Source: CAYHBS01 sp964360995 (lineage in GTDB: Bacteria; Patescibacteriota; Minisyncoccia; Ryanbacterales; HO2-45-13). Taken from it: DNA of 18,596 bases. This document shows, piece after piece, positions 12,205 to 18,596 of the stretch. Where the stretch lies: assembly GCA_964360995.1 (NCBI GenBank), contig CAYHYZ010000011.1:1-18596 (forward strand). The letters run 5' to 3'. The first letter of the stretch is position 1. Every line of letters starts with the position of its first letter. Position numbers and translations under genes: made by a program. A model generated the notes under the pieces. That model was not told where the DNA came from, made no database searches, and was given only the letters and a program-made list of their open reading frames with translations.

Positions 12205-12789
12205 ATGGAAGAACCAAAAATACACGAAGACGCAAGCATTCCTTTGGCGATAGGGGCAGATTTTTTTCACCACTTGTGTGATCAGGGCTGGACGTACATT
12301 AAAACGGTGGTGGATGTGGTGAGAGAACCAGTACTCATACTCGATAAGGATTTTCGGATACGTGCCGCAAACGTACCGTTTTACCGCACCTTTCAGGTAG
12401 ACGCAAAAGACACTGAAAATAAGATTATATATGAGCTAGGGAATGGGCAATGGAATATTCCAGCGCTTCGAAAGCTACTCGAAGATATTTTACCGAAAAA
12501 CACCTTTTTTGAAGGGTTTGAGGTGTCACATGAGTTTCCCGTCATTGGGAAGAAAAATATGATTTTGAACGCAAGACAAATTCATTTTACTGAAACAACC
12601 GAACCCTCCTTATGGCCTCCGATCATTCTCCTTGCAATTGAAGATGTCACAGAAATGATGAGTATCGCAGAAAAACTTGCACGCCACACGAATGAATTTA
12701 AAGATAACATTGTGCAACGTACCACAATGTTGGAGGCACATATTACACGATTAGAGCAAGAAGTACGCCAGTTGAAAAACAAGCCGTAG
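12205..12789 (+). CDS. PAS-domain protein with C-terminal coiled coil
   Basis: The protein is 194 aa. A PAS fold spans about 30-155 (VVREPVLILDKDFRIRAANV, FYRTFQVDAKDTENKIIYEL, then GNGQWNIPALRKLLEDILP). It closely follows the PAS module that precedes histidine kinase or CheR-type domains, ending in ILLAIEDVTEMM. A coiled coil follows at about 160-192 (LEAHITRLEQEVRQLKNK). No kinase, GGDEF or HTH domain follows, so it is a stand-alone sensor or adaptor, probably dimeric. The ligand is unknown. It lies divergent to the sigma-factor gene with about 235 nt between, so it may act on that regulator. This is inference from position only. Confidence 0.8.
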   Translation: MEEPKIHEDASIPLAIGADFFHHLCDQGWTYIKTVVDVVREPVLILDKDFRIRAANVPFYRTFQVDAKDTENKIIYELGNGQWNIPALRKLLEDILPKNTFFEGFEVSHEFPVIGKKNMILNARQIHFTETTEPSLWPPIILLAIEDVTEMMSIAEKLARHTNEFKDNIVQRTTMLEAHITRLEQEVRQLKNKP

Positions 12790-12838
12790 CGCTCGGTATT
12801 ACGAGGCACACTATCGGTGGTAGTGAAAAAAATGATGA

Positions 12839-12867
12839 GTGACAAGTCGTGCAATTATTAATATAGC
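12839..12867 (+). promoter_or_regulatory. Possible promoter of the GlsB-like gene
   Basis: GTGACA (12839-12844), a 17-nt spacer, TATAGC (12862-12867). The start ATG at 12880 would have a leader of about 6 nt and no Shine-Dalgarno. Confidence 0.35.
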
Positions 12868-12879
12868 GAAGCAATTGGT

Positions 12880-13128
12880 ATGGATATTATTTTATGGATT
12901 TTGTTTGGTGCGCTCGTAGGGTGGGTCGCTTCACTGATTATGAAGACCGATGGTCAGCAGGGAGCGCTACTGAACATTATTGTGGGTATCGTTGGCGCGG
13001 TCATAGGAGGGTGGATTATGAATTTTTTTGGAGCGAGTGGCGGTGGCGGTTTTAATTTGTACAGCTTTGTAGTGGCGCTTCTTGGCGCGTGCGTACTCAT
13101 TGCAGTCGTGCAGGCGGTTCGTCGATAA
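12880..13128 (+). CDS. GlsB/YeaQ/YmgE family (transglycosylase-associated) membrane protein
   Basis: The protein is 82 aa with three hydrophobic segments (about 2-20, 28-50 and 60-80) and the family's glycine-rich pattern: ILFGALVGWVASLIM, a short polar loop with Gly-Gln-Gln-Gly, NIIVGIVGAVIGGWIMNFFG, then a third helix. These small inner-membrane proteins are linked to general stress in other bacteria, but their mechanism is unknown. A YggT-like gene follows 30 nt later on the same strand, so the two may share a transcript. Confidence 0.88.
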   Translation: MDIILWILFGALVGWVASLIMKTDGQQGALLNIIVGIVGAVIGGWIMNFFGASGGGGFNLYSFVVALLGACVLIAVVQAVRR

Positions 13129-13158
13129 TATTACTCAGTACTAAATTCATACATTTTT

Positions 13159-13512
13159 ATGGACTCATCATATACGTCATCTACCACAAAACCCTTATTT
13201 AAAGGTACGCAGATTGTATGGTACGCGCTATCTCTTCTTGAGGTGCTTCTTGGATTTCGTTTTGTTCTCAAGCTGATGGGTGCAAATCCTGAGGCAGGAT
13301 TTACGAGTTTTGTGTACGCGTTGACATGGCCTTTTACGGCTCCATTTTTGTCGGTATTCCCAAGAACCGTCGTGCAGGGGAGTATCTTTGAGTGGACCAC
13401 GCTACTCGCGATGTTGGTGTATTGGATGCTTGCACTCGCGATCGTAAATCTATTTGCAATGAGTAAAACAGTGTCCACGCCTGAAGCAGCAGCAGATATG
13501 AATAAAAAATAG
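13159..13512 (+). CDS. YggT-like membrane protein
   Basis: The protein is 117 aa with two to three hydrophobic segments (about 18-40 and 78-100). The middle loop TSFVYALTWPFTAPFLSVFP is characteristic of YggT proteins, in which a helix-loop-helix places a WP(F) motif near the membrane. The leading stretch MDSSYTSSTTKPLFKGTQIVWY and a polar C-terminal tail (SKTVSTPEAAADMNKK) are predicted to face the cytoplasm. YggT proteins have been tied to osmotic tolerance and envelope function elsewhere. The precise role is unsettled. No clear Shine-Dalgarno precedes the ATG. Confidence 0.78.
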   Translation: MDSSYTSSTTKPLFKGTQIVWYALSLLEVLLGFRFVLKLMGANPEAGFTSFVYALTWPFTAPFLSVFPRTVVQGSIFEWTTLLAMLVYWMLALAIVNLFAMSKTVSTPEAAADMNKK

Positions 13513-13571
13513 AAACAGACATCTCACCACAGAGGTAGGAGTCCTGTAATTTGGTTGTAATATTTCACTTA

Positions 13572-13587
13572 TGTGATCGGCATCACT
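13572..13587. promoter_or_regulatory. CRP/FNR-like dyad upstream of the secreted PG-binding protein
   Basis: TGTGA-N6-TCACT, one base from the CRP consensus TGTGA-N6-TCACA, lies 74 nt before the ATG at 13661. No regulator gene is in the window, so binding is speculative. The stretch 13513-13660 is otherwise empty. Confidence 0.25.
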
Positions 13588-13660
13588 GTAGAGGCACATA
13601 CATGGAGAGTCGACCGTGTAACGATTGCCATTAATCTCTTAGTGAAAAACTAGAACACAT

Positions 13661-14362
13661 ATGAACACAATCATGAATTTACAAAGCACATCTCGTGGGT
13701 CCCTACTCGTCGCAGGAATGACCGCGGCAATGCTTCTCGTCGTGTCGTTTCTCGGCATCCAAAGTGCAAATGCCGCCATCACGGTCTCGCTCGATTTTGG
13801 TGATACCGGGTCCCAAGTGACCGAACTGCAAACGTACCTTGCAACAAATTCCAGTATTTATCCTTCGGGTCTCGTGACCGGATACTTCGGACCTCTTACC
13901 CAAGCTGCGGTACAACGATTCCAGACTGCGCAGGGAATTGTATCCAGCGGAAATCCTGAATCAACAGGATATGGACGCGTAGGTCCGCTCACCAGGGCGC
14001 GCATTAATGCGCTACTTGGAGGTGGAAGCCCAATCACGTGGGACGCAACTCCGGTGCTTTCGAATCCGTCGGTGCAGGTTACTAATACCACTGTAGTGTT
14101 TGCGTGGACTACAAATGAGCAAACACACGGACAGGTTTATTGGAGCACCTCACCACTCGTATTTAATGAGGCGAACGGACCTCGTCAGCAACCATACGTG
14201 AGTGGCACGCTCGCACTCGACGCAGGAGGGCTACAAACCAACCATACGGTGACGGTTTCAAACCTTCAGGCGAACACCGTGTACTACTATCTTGTAAGAG
14301 GAGTAGATAACGGAGGGAATATGAGTATGATCTGGCCAAGCACATTCCGAACCAATCCATAA
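13661..14362 (+). CDS. Secreted peptidoglycan-binding protein with fibronectin-III-like domain
   Basis: The protein is 233 aa. The N-terminal signal peptide (hydrophobic core about 14-33, VAGMTAAMLLVVSFLGIQ) ends in SANA-A, cleaved near residue 38. A PG_binding_1 domain at about 45-118 has the repeated pattern GSQVTELQTYL, GYFGPLTQAAVQRFQ and GRVGPLTRARINALL. A beta-sandwich domain at about 125-233 resembles purple-acid-phosphatase/Fn3 N-domains (VVFAWTTNEQTHGQVYWSTS, ANTVYYYLVRGVDNGGN). This architecture is very common among exported proteins of Parcubacteria and probably ties the protein to the cell wall. A second ATG at 13673 is possible and leaves the signal intact. A terminator follows within 20 nt of the stop. 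Confidence 0.85.
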   Translation: MNTIMNLQSTSRGSLLVAGMTAAMLLVVSFLGIQSANAAITVSLDFGDTGSQVTELQTYLATNSSIYPSGLVTGYFGPLTQAAVQRFQTAQGIVSSGNPESTGYGRVGPLTRARINALLGGGSPITWDATPVLSNPSVQVTNTTVVFAWTTNEQTHGQVYWSTSPLVFNEANGPRQQPYVSGTLALDAGGLQTNHTVTVSNLQANTVYYYLVRGVDNGGNMSMIWPSTFRTNP

Positions 14363-14377
14363 TTGATCGGATGTCAT

Positions 14378-14412
14378 AAAAAATCACCGAGTTTCCCCGG
14401 TGGTTTTTTATT
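14378..14412. terminator. Bidirectional terminator between the PG-binding gene and tRNA-Leu(UAG)
   Basis: A 12-bp stem (14378-14389 with 14398-14409, one wobble) with an 8-nt loop. There are T-runs on both strands (GGTTTTTTATTT and GATTTTTTATG). Confidence 0.88.
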
Positions 14413-14414
14413 TG

Positions 14415-14498
14415 TGCTGAGGGAGGGACTTGAACCCTCACGGATGTTACTCCACTAGCTCCTAAGGCTAGCGCGGCTGCCAATTACGCCACCTCAGC
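14415..14498 (-). tRNA. tRNA-Leu (anticodon TAG)
   Basis: Class II, read on the minus strand. The acceptor GCTGAGG pairs with CCTCAGC and the discriminator is A. The anticodon arm is CTAGC-CTTAGGA-GCTAG, anticodon TAG. The T-arm has GGGTTCAAGTCCC. CCA is not encoded. Confidence 0.94.
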
Positions 14499-14520
14499 GA
14501 AGGCTTTAAAAGCGTATCAC

Positions 14521-14549
14521 ATTGTATGGCACACGCAATTATACTCCAA
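14521..14549 (-). promoter_or_regulatory. Promoter of tRNA-Leu(UAG), inside the last pilin-like gene
   Basis: Minus-strand TTGGAG (14544-14549), a 17-nt spacer and TACAAT (14521-14526). The -35 and part of the spacer overlap the final codons and stop of the 90-aa pilin-like gene, so the tRNA has its own start of transcription. Confidence 0.55.
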
Positions 14550-14811
14550 TCTCGCAACTACTCGCACTCTCAAAAAAGAGGCATACCGCACGTACAATAG
14601 GGCTTGCGGCGGCCATAATAGCGAGACCAATGATTCCGTAGAGCATGTATTTGCGCCCTTCAGCTTGTTTTGAAGCGTCGCTCGCCTGCGAGAGATAGAT
14701 GATGAGTCCATAGAAAAATAGGAGTGTCGCAAGGCCCATCAGGAGGATCAATGCTGGGTCTACAATTAGGTCCCAGAAGAGCCAAAACACCCCCTCAATA
14801 CCGTTTCCCAT
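14539..14811 (-). CDS. T4SS_pilin-like two-helix membrane protein 6
   Basis: The protein is 90 aa with two TM helices (about 16-40 and 57-75). Between them is the array's shared loop, ASDASKQAEGRKYMLYGIIG. The shape matches VirB2/TrbC-type pilins and the T4SS_pilin family of candidate phyla. There is no signal peptide and the C-terminus is short with two Cys (VCLFFESASSCEIGV). The ATG lies 2 nt after the stop of the preceding gene with no ribosome-binding site, so translation is probably coupled. It is the last gene of the array and is followed by tRNA-Leu. Confidence 0.75.
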   Translation of the reverse strand: MGNGIEGVFWLFWDLIVDPALILLMGLATLLFFYGLIIYLSQASDASKQAEGRKYMLYGIIGLAIMAAASPIVRAVCLFFESASSCEIGV

Positions 14812-14813
14812 AA

Positions 14814-15062
14814 TTATCTTAAACGAAATGAGTTAATAAGTATCCACACGAGTGACCATGCGCTCAACATTACTGCAAGCGTTACAATACCATAGAGTAG
14901 ATAGTTACGCGCCTCAGCCAGTTTTTTTTCATCTCCTGCGGCAGTGAAGTACTGGATAATTCCCCAGGCGAACACTGCGGTCACAACATAAAACGCAACG
15001 CGAATCAGTTGCAGAATTACGGTATTAAATTTTCCAAAGAGTTCGGCTACAGTATCAAGCAT
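14814..15062 (-). CDS. T4SS_pilin-like two-helix membrane protein 5
   Basis: The protein is 82 aa with two TM helices (about 15-38 and 55-77) and the loop AAGDEKKLAEARNYLLYGIV. It is clearly a paralogue of pilin-like proteins 4 and 6. The frame is open to 15095, but ATG 15062 is chosen. TACAAT (15069-15074) ends exactly 6 nt before it, and the longer version would start inside the terminator of the previous gene. The mRNA is predicted leaderless. No signal peptide. Confidence 0.78.
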   Translation of the reverse strand: MLDTVAELFGKFNTVILQLIRVAFYVVTAVFAWGIIQYFTAAGDEKKLAEARNYLLYGIVTLAVMLSAWSLVWILINSFRLR

Positions 15063-15068
15063 GCACAT

Positions 15069-15074
15069 ATTGTA
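15069..15074 (-). promoter_or_regulatory. -10 box of pilin-like gene 5 (leaderless)
   Basis: Minus-strand TACAAT, then ATGTGC, then ATG 15062. It restarts transcription just after a terminator. Confidence 0.6.
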
Positions 15075-15086
15075 AATGAATGCGCA

Positions 15087-15122
15087 AAAAAACACACCTC
15101 ACAATTGTGTGGTGTGTTTTTT
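15087..15122. terminator. Near-perfect palindromic terminator inside the pilin array
   Basis: Arms AAAAAACACACC (15087-15098) and GGTGTGTTTTTT (15111-15122), with a further self-complementary centre (CACAATTGTG). Only one mismatch occurs over the 36 nt. T-runs occur on both strands. It splits the array into two transcription units. Confidence 0.9.
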
Positions 15123-15137
15123 GTAGTGTGCTGGTGG

Positions 15138-15488
15138 TTAGAACTGTCCTGTGGTGCCAGGAATGCCCGTTCCCGTATTCACTCCAATCGAGCGAAGGAG
15201 TAACAATGCAAGACCCCACATCGCAATGATAACCGCGAGAGACACGATGCCGTAGAGCATATATTTTCTCGCCGCCGCCGCCTTGTCTTCGTCCGGTCCA
15301 GCTATGAGATAACTAATGAGACCCCAGATGAACACGAGCGTTGCGACAATTATCAAGAGCGTAACGAGTGCGTTCGCGTACCCCTGGAAGGTGGTGATGA
15401 TTGTTCCAATCGTTTGCGCAGATGCAAGCGCAGGCATCAATGCAAGCGTGAGCGACATTGGTGCAATATAATTGACAAGCTTCTTCAT
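15138..15488 (-). CDS. T4SS_pilin-like two-helix membrane protein 4
   Basis: The protein is 116 aa. A signal peptide (MKKLVNYIAPMSLTLALMPA then LASA-Q, cleaved near residue 24) is followed by two TM helices (about 38-62 and 77-100). The shared loop is GPDEDKAAAARKYMLYGIVS. A polar glycine/threonine tail follows (GVNTGTGIPGTTGQF). This is the closest to a classical VirB2-type prepilin: signal, helix, loop, helix. An AT-rich promoter region (TATATT/TATTAT near 15505-15512) precedes it in the 43-nt gap. The strong terminator 16-50 nt after its stop ends the first part of the array. Confidence 0.8.
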   Translation of the reverse strand: MKKLVNYIAPMSLTLALMPALASAQTIGTIITTFQGYANALVTLLIIVATLVFIWGLISYLIAGPDEDKAAAARKYMLYGIVSLAVIIAMWGLALLLLRSIGVNTGTGIPGTTGQF

Positions 15489-15531
15489 AAAATAGACTTA
15501 CTAATAATATAATTGACCTTTATATACTGTA

Positions 15532-15891
15532 TCATAGCCGCCGTTGGAATTCACGTGCGATCTGCACTAACTGTTCGGCTGCAACTATTATAGCGGTTCC
15601 GATGAGGGCTTGAAAAAGAATCCGCTTTCCTTGTGTGTACTGTGCTTCATTGCCCTTTGCGGTCGCCATAGTGAACCCCGCCCAGAAGACCACCAGTGTG
15701 AGTAGGGGGAGAAATATAGTACGAATAGTCACCGTGAGCTTGCTCAGGATATCCAAAACCCCCATTTCTTCTCCTTGCTCTGGACTGAAGAGATCTTTAA
15801 AGCCTCCCTGCGCAAAAACTACACCGGAGTTTGTAGTGAGCAAAAGGAATGCGATAGCGAAGGCGAGGAGGGAGGTGGTGCGTTGATTCAT
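15532..15891 (-). CDS. T4SS_pilin-like two-helix membrane protein 3
   Basis: The protein is 119 aa. It has a signal peptide (MNQRTTSLLAFAIAFLLLTT ending near VVFA-Q), a short acidic segment, then two TM helices (about 55-77 and 92-110) around the loop KGNEAQYTQGKRILFQALIG. This loop matches the GK(R/S/K) subgroup of proteins 1 and 2, not the ARKY subgroup of 4-6. The frame is open much further upstream, but that part overlaps the previous gene. ATG 15891 comes 1 nt after that gene's stop (TAA-T-ATG), which indicates coupled translation. Confidence 0.77.
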   Translation of the reverse strand: MNQRTTSLLAFAIAFLLLTTNSGVVFAQGGFKDLFSPEQGEEMGVLDILSKLTVTIRTIFLPLLTLVVFWAGFTMATAKGNEAQYTQGKRILFQALIGTAIIVAAEQLVQIAREFQRRL

Positions 15892-15892
15892 A

Positions 15893-16228
15893 TTATCGCA
15901 GTCCCGTTGAATCCAAAAATCCATCCACAATAGCCTTTGCAGCAACGACAAGCAGGAGTCCGATAACTGCCCACATGACGGCACTTTTCCCTTTCGAATA
16001 TTTTCCATCATTTCCTCCCGCAGACGCAATGAGAAATCCTCCGTACATGATAAATATGATAGCTACCGCAAGCACAATAGGGAGCGCCTGATCAAGTACG
16101 CCCTGAATAAAAGCTGGGATGCTTGTTGCCCCGATAGGGCTGACTATTTGTGCGAATGTAAGAATGGGAAAAAATCCAAGCACAACAGCACCAAGTAGTA
16201 TAAATTTTTTCTTATCTACAATTTGCAT
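15893..16228 (-). CDS. T4SS_pilin-like two-helix membrane protein 2
   Basis: The protein is 111 aa. It has a signal peptide (MQIVDKKKFILLGAVVLGFF then PILTFA-Q), a short external segment, then two TM helices (about 46-68 and 82-103) with the loop SAGGNDGKYSKGKSAVMWAV. ATG 16228 lies inside the end of the upstream gene, a 17-nt overlap in another frame, so translation is coupled. The longer open frame back to 16351 lies wholly within the peptidase domain of gene 1 and is rejected. Confidence 0.78.
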   Translation of the reverse strand: MQIVDKKKFILLGAVVLGFFPILTFAQIVSPIGATSIPAFIQGVLDQALPIVLAVAIIFIMYGGFLIASAGGNDGKYSKGKSAVMWAVIGLLLVVAAKAIVDGFLDSTGLR

Positions 16229-17279
16229 AACACACGTCCCAATGGTTTCCTTCCCTATAGTAAATATTTCCAGAATTTCCCGGATCGTAATAACATGAGG
16301 ACGCAGCACCGTTCCTCGGACAAGAAGACATTCGTACGAAGTTGTTTTCAATGTAGGCGTTTACCCTAGTGTTGAGCCCCAAGTCAATTTTATCCCCCGC
16401 CGGGTGAGATCCAGGGGTGTCCACTGTGCCACTATGATCTCCACTCGTACCACCGAATTCAGAAGCCCCCGTGACCACAAGGTTACAGGAAGAGCCGACT
16501 GCAGCTGCGCACGCCTCATTAAACGCACGCAAATCGGTCATTGTTTCTCCTTTCACGTTACCAAAACACGTTCCTCTATTTGCAGCAGTATCACAAGTGG
16601 TGTTTACCCCGATATGGTCTGCTGCGAGCACACCCCGCGCTTCATCTTCTGCCATGGTGGAGGCATCCGTAAACGTTTCGCATATGTACGCGCCTCCGCC
16701 ACCAGGCGCTACGCATCTTTGGCTGTTTGGGCACCACCCGAATACTTCTCCACACTCCGGACCCTCATCCAATGGCACAGCAACACAACCAAACATGCCG
16801 TCGGCGCCCTGTTGACACTGACTACCAGCCGCACAAAATCCACTCGTTGTACCGCCACACTGTTTAATGAGCGTGAGAGGGTCGTAGCGCTCACATTTTG
16901 GAAATTCAGACCATACTTTTATAGCGTCAGAGGTGGGCATATCAAATCCAACAATAAGCAAGAATGACGTAATAATGGCATATGCGCCAAATGCGATGAG
17001 TAGGCCAATAGCGGCGTTGGTGATTGACTTTTTCCCTTTTTCTAGATTACCTGGGTTCGCACCTGAAGTGATATATAAAAATCCTCCGTAAAACAAAAAT
17101 GCAATTGCTAGTGGTACTGCAATTTGCAGCAACAATTTAATGATATTGTGCGCGAGCTGATAGAGATCACAGAGTTGGCATGGCCCCCCCGCACACGCAC
17201 TTGGAATTAAGCCTTGCGCGAGCATATCCATAAATGGGGAAGAGGCGGAAGCGGCGAGTAGATCAAGTGACCAAGACAT
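16212..17279 (-). CDS. T4SS_pilin-like protein fused to an M15-type peptidase-like domain
   Basis: The protein is 355 aa. An N-terminal Cys motif (ACAGGPCQLCDL, about 29-40) is followed by two TM helices (about 48-72 and 86-112) around the loop TSGANPGNLEKGKKSITNAA, the same module as the array. A Cys-rich linker follows (about 125-205, many C pairs). The C-terminal domain carries SHPAGDKIDLGLN and REGNHWDV. These fit the M15/VanY-like D-Ala-D-Ala carboxypeptidase zinc site as His292, Asp299, His346 and catalytic Glu343. The enzyme would lie outside the membrane and could trim peptidoglycan for passage of the assembly. The ATG follows a TACAAT (17287-17292) by 7 nt. This box overlaps the last codons of the solute-binding gene. 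Confidence 0.78.
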   Translation of the reverse strand: MSWSLDLLAASASSPFMDMLAQGLIPSACAGGPCQLCDLYQLAHNIIKLLLQIAVPLAIAFLFYGGFLYITSGANPGNLEKGKKSITNAAIGLLIAFGAYAIITSFLLIVGFDMPTSDAIKVWSEFPKCERYDPLTLIKQCGGTTSGFCAAGSQCQQGADGMFGCVAVPLDEGPECGEVFGWCPNSQRCVAPGGGGAYICETFTDASTMAEDEARGVLAADHIGVNTTCDTAANRGTCFGNVKGETMTDLRAFNEACAAAVGSSCNLVVTGASEFGGTSGDHSGTVDTPGSHPAGDKIDLGLNTRVNAYIENNFVRMSSCPRNGAASSCYYDPGNSGNIYYREGNHWDVCYANCR

Positions 17280-17284
17280 ATGTA

Positions 17285-18596
17285 TTATTGTACCCGAAGT
17301 CCCTCAATAAGGCGCTGTGTACCAATACGGACGGCTTCGCTGATGGTTGCCCGCCTGTCGGTAATAGATTCGACCGCATCGTACATCACCTGGCTCGAAA
17401 GATCAGGATTGTTATCCACAAGATGTACTGACTGCAGGGCGCTCGCTGAAAGCAACGAACCAAACTCGGGATGATTATAGGTACCAATAAGAGCGCGGTT
17501 GATTGGTGCTACAGAACGCTCTTTGAGGACATATGGCTGTCCCACAGGGCTTGCGAGCCATGCGAGCATTTTCCAAGATTCTGATTGCTTTGTTGAAGCT
17601 TTGTTAACCACAAGTGCAGGTATGTGGGACGCGGTAATGGCGCGCGTGCTGCCCTCAAGTTGTGGCACCGCCGCAATATCAAATATGAGATGGGGATTTT
17701 TTTGTCGTAACGATTCCACGCTCGATGCTGGAGCGACCATCATCGCGAGACGGCCCTGCTGGAATTCAGCCATGGGCATAGCAAATTGAGTATTCCAACT
17801 GTAACTTGAAAGTCCTGAATTACCAAAATCCGTATAGTATCGAAATGCTCCATAGGTTGGATCAACCGTTCCACTATTCGTAACGCGCTGTTTTCCAAAT
17901 TCAACTTCTCCATTATTGCCGTAGAGTGCCGCTCCATACTGTGCGAGGAGTAGCGTCAGAATATCGCGGTATTCAGGAATATTTTTTGCGCGACCCATAG
18001 CGATGCCGGATACGGAGATGGCATCCCCTGATCGTATTTCGGTAAGTGACTGTGCGTTTTTCTGAAGCTCCGTCCAGTTTTTTGGAGGAGTAGCAATGGC
18101 ACGCCGATTAAATAGCGTCTTGTTCCAATAGAGCACGAGTGGATCGGCCCACACCGGAATAGCACTCACAACCTCTTTGTCTTCATTATTTTTTAAGACG
18201 TATGCCTGTGTAGCCGCATCAATGTATGAGGAGGTAAATGTTCGTACCGACATGATGTCGTTTGCAGGGGAAGCAATGAAGTTTCGTTCATTTTGGATAC
18301 GGAGCTCATCGGTCATCCATATATCAGGGCCCGTACCTGCAGCAAGCGCCTGAATCAGGTCGCGTGATAAGGTGGTGGGATCTTTGTATACATATTCTAC
18401 CAGTGTATTTTCCGCAGCCAATTCTTTATATTTAATAAATGCTTCTCGGAGCGTCAGTTCCGGTACGGTGCCCCAGACGGTGAGTGTCACTTTTTGTCCG
18501 GAAGTATTCGCGGGGGATCGAAAAATAAATCCAACTACACCAAGTACCAGCACAACTCCAACCACCGCAAGTAATTTTGTTAAGCGGTCATCGTTC
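17285..18596 (-). CDS. Extracellular solute-binding protein, sugar-type (5' end outside the window)
   Basis: At least 436 residues are visible. The frame continues through the window edge, with at least 10 codons above the first internal GTG, so the N-terminus is incomplete. A membrane anchor (about 20 residues, LLAVVGVVLVLGVVGFIF) is followed by a family 1 periplasmic-binding fold (MalE-like). It contains KVTLTVWGTVPE, ALAAGTGPDIWM, the DPLVLYWNKTLF signature of cluster B binding proteins, and a C-terminal GQPYVLKERSVAPINRAL. Such proteins bind sugars or oligomers for ABC importers or act as sensors. No permease or ATPase is in the window. The stop is 5 nt before the pilin-peptidase gene, so it heads that operon or supplies read-through. 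Confidence 0.85.
   Translation of the reverse strand, partial: NDDRLTKLLAVVGVVLVLGVVGFIFRSPANTSGQKVTLTVWGTVPELTLREAFIKYKELAAENTLVEYVYKDPTTLSRDLIQALAAGTGPDIWMTDELRIQNERNFIASPANDIMSVRTFTSSYIDAATQAYVLKNNEDKEVVSAIPVWADPLVLYWNKTLFNRRAIATPPKNWTELQKNAQSLTEIRSGDAISVSGIAMGRAKNIPEYRDILTLLLAQYGAALYGNNGEVEFGKQRVTNSGTVDPTYGAFRYYTDFGNSGLSSYSWNTQFAMPMAEFQQGRLAMMVAPASSVESLRQKNPHLIFDIAAVPQLEGSTRAITASHIPALVVNKASTKQSESWKMLAWLASPVGQPYVLKERSVAPINRALIGTYNHPEFGSLLSASALQSVHLVDNNPDLSSQVMYDAVESITDRRATISEAVRIGTQRLIEGLRVQ

Noticed and set aside
16404..16967. 187-aa plus-strand ORF opposite the pilin-peptidase gene
   Set aside because: It is an antisense shadow of a gene with clear domains. The product is low-complexity and Arg/Thr-rich, with no start signals.

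Overview
The window looks like a chromosomal segment of a Patescibacteria (CPR) bacterium, most likely a Parcubacteria-type lineage. The signs are an IF-2 without its N-terminal domains, an array of small two-helix T4SS_pilin-like proteins, a peptidoglycan-binding/fibronectin-like exported protein, a PilM-like/SH3 protein, very short intergenic gaps and scattered tRNA genes that mostly lack an encoded CCA. UGA acts as a normal stop (dut, rbfA, HNH gene), which argues against the recoded Gracilibacteria/Absconditabacteria. The lineage is inferred from gene content, not from a marker-gene tree.

Layout. 1-620: two terminator hairpins, a small minus-strand gene, then a strong plus-strand promoter (415-443) and a terminator (581-622) enclosing a putative ~170-nt structured RNA. 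622-1656: an HtrA-like serine protease (minus) with no export signal. 1723-2321: tRNA-Arg(CCU), dut, tRNA-Ala(GGC). 2405-3530: a coiled-coil small protein, a 53-aa protein and a cysteine-hydrolase-like gene split by an A7 tract. 3596-5140: PilM-like/TM/SH3 protein. 5202-6192: a small gene, tRNA-Ser(CGA), Nudix hydrolase. 6312-8083: 2-Cys peroxiredoxin, a 10-copy degenerate 8-bp tandem repeat, Fe/Mn superoxide dismutase and a DUF4446 protein. 8125-9981: infB-rbfA. 10038-11431: a tRNA-rich accessory patch with tRNA-Cys inside a long inverted repeat, a decayed second tRNA-Cys copy, a free-standing HNH endonuclease whose stop lies inside tRNA-Leu(UAA), ~62-bp tandem repeats running into tRNA-Gly(GCC), and a hairpin-rich noncoding segment bounded by a duplicated tRNA-Gly 3' end. 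11455-13512: an ECF sigma factor frameshifted at a G6 tract, a PAS protein, a GlsB/YeaQ-type and a YggT-type membrane protein. 13661-14362: secreted PG-binding/Fn3-like protein. 14415-14498: tRNA-Leu(UAG), minus. 14539-18596 (minus): solute-binding protein (incomplete), then six tandem T4SS_pilin-like genes, the first fused to an M15-type peptidase-like domain.

How the genes fit together. The peroxiredoxin and superoxide dismutase form an oxidative-defence pair. infB-rbfA is a translation-initiation and 30S-maturation pair. The 14.5-18.6 kb block appears to build a cell-envelope assembly. The sigma factor, PAS, GlsB and YggT genes may be an envelope or stress module.

Two patterns stand out. 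At least five genes, probably seven or eight, have a sigma70 -10 hexamer ending 5-7 nt before the ATG and no usable Shine-Dalgarno, so they are predicted leaderless mRNAs. Two genes are broken at homopolymers (A7, G6), which may be indel error, slippage or decay.
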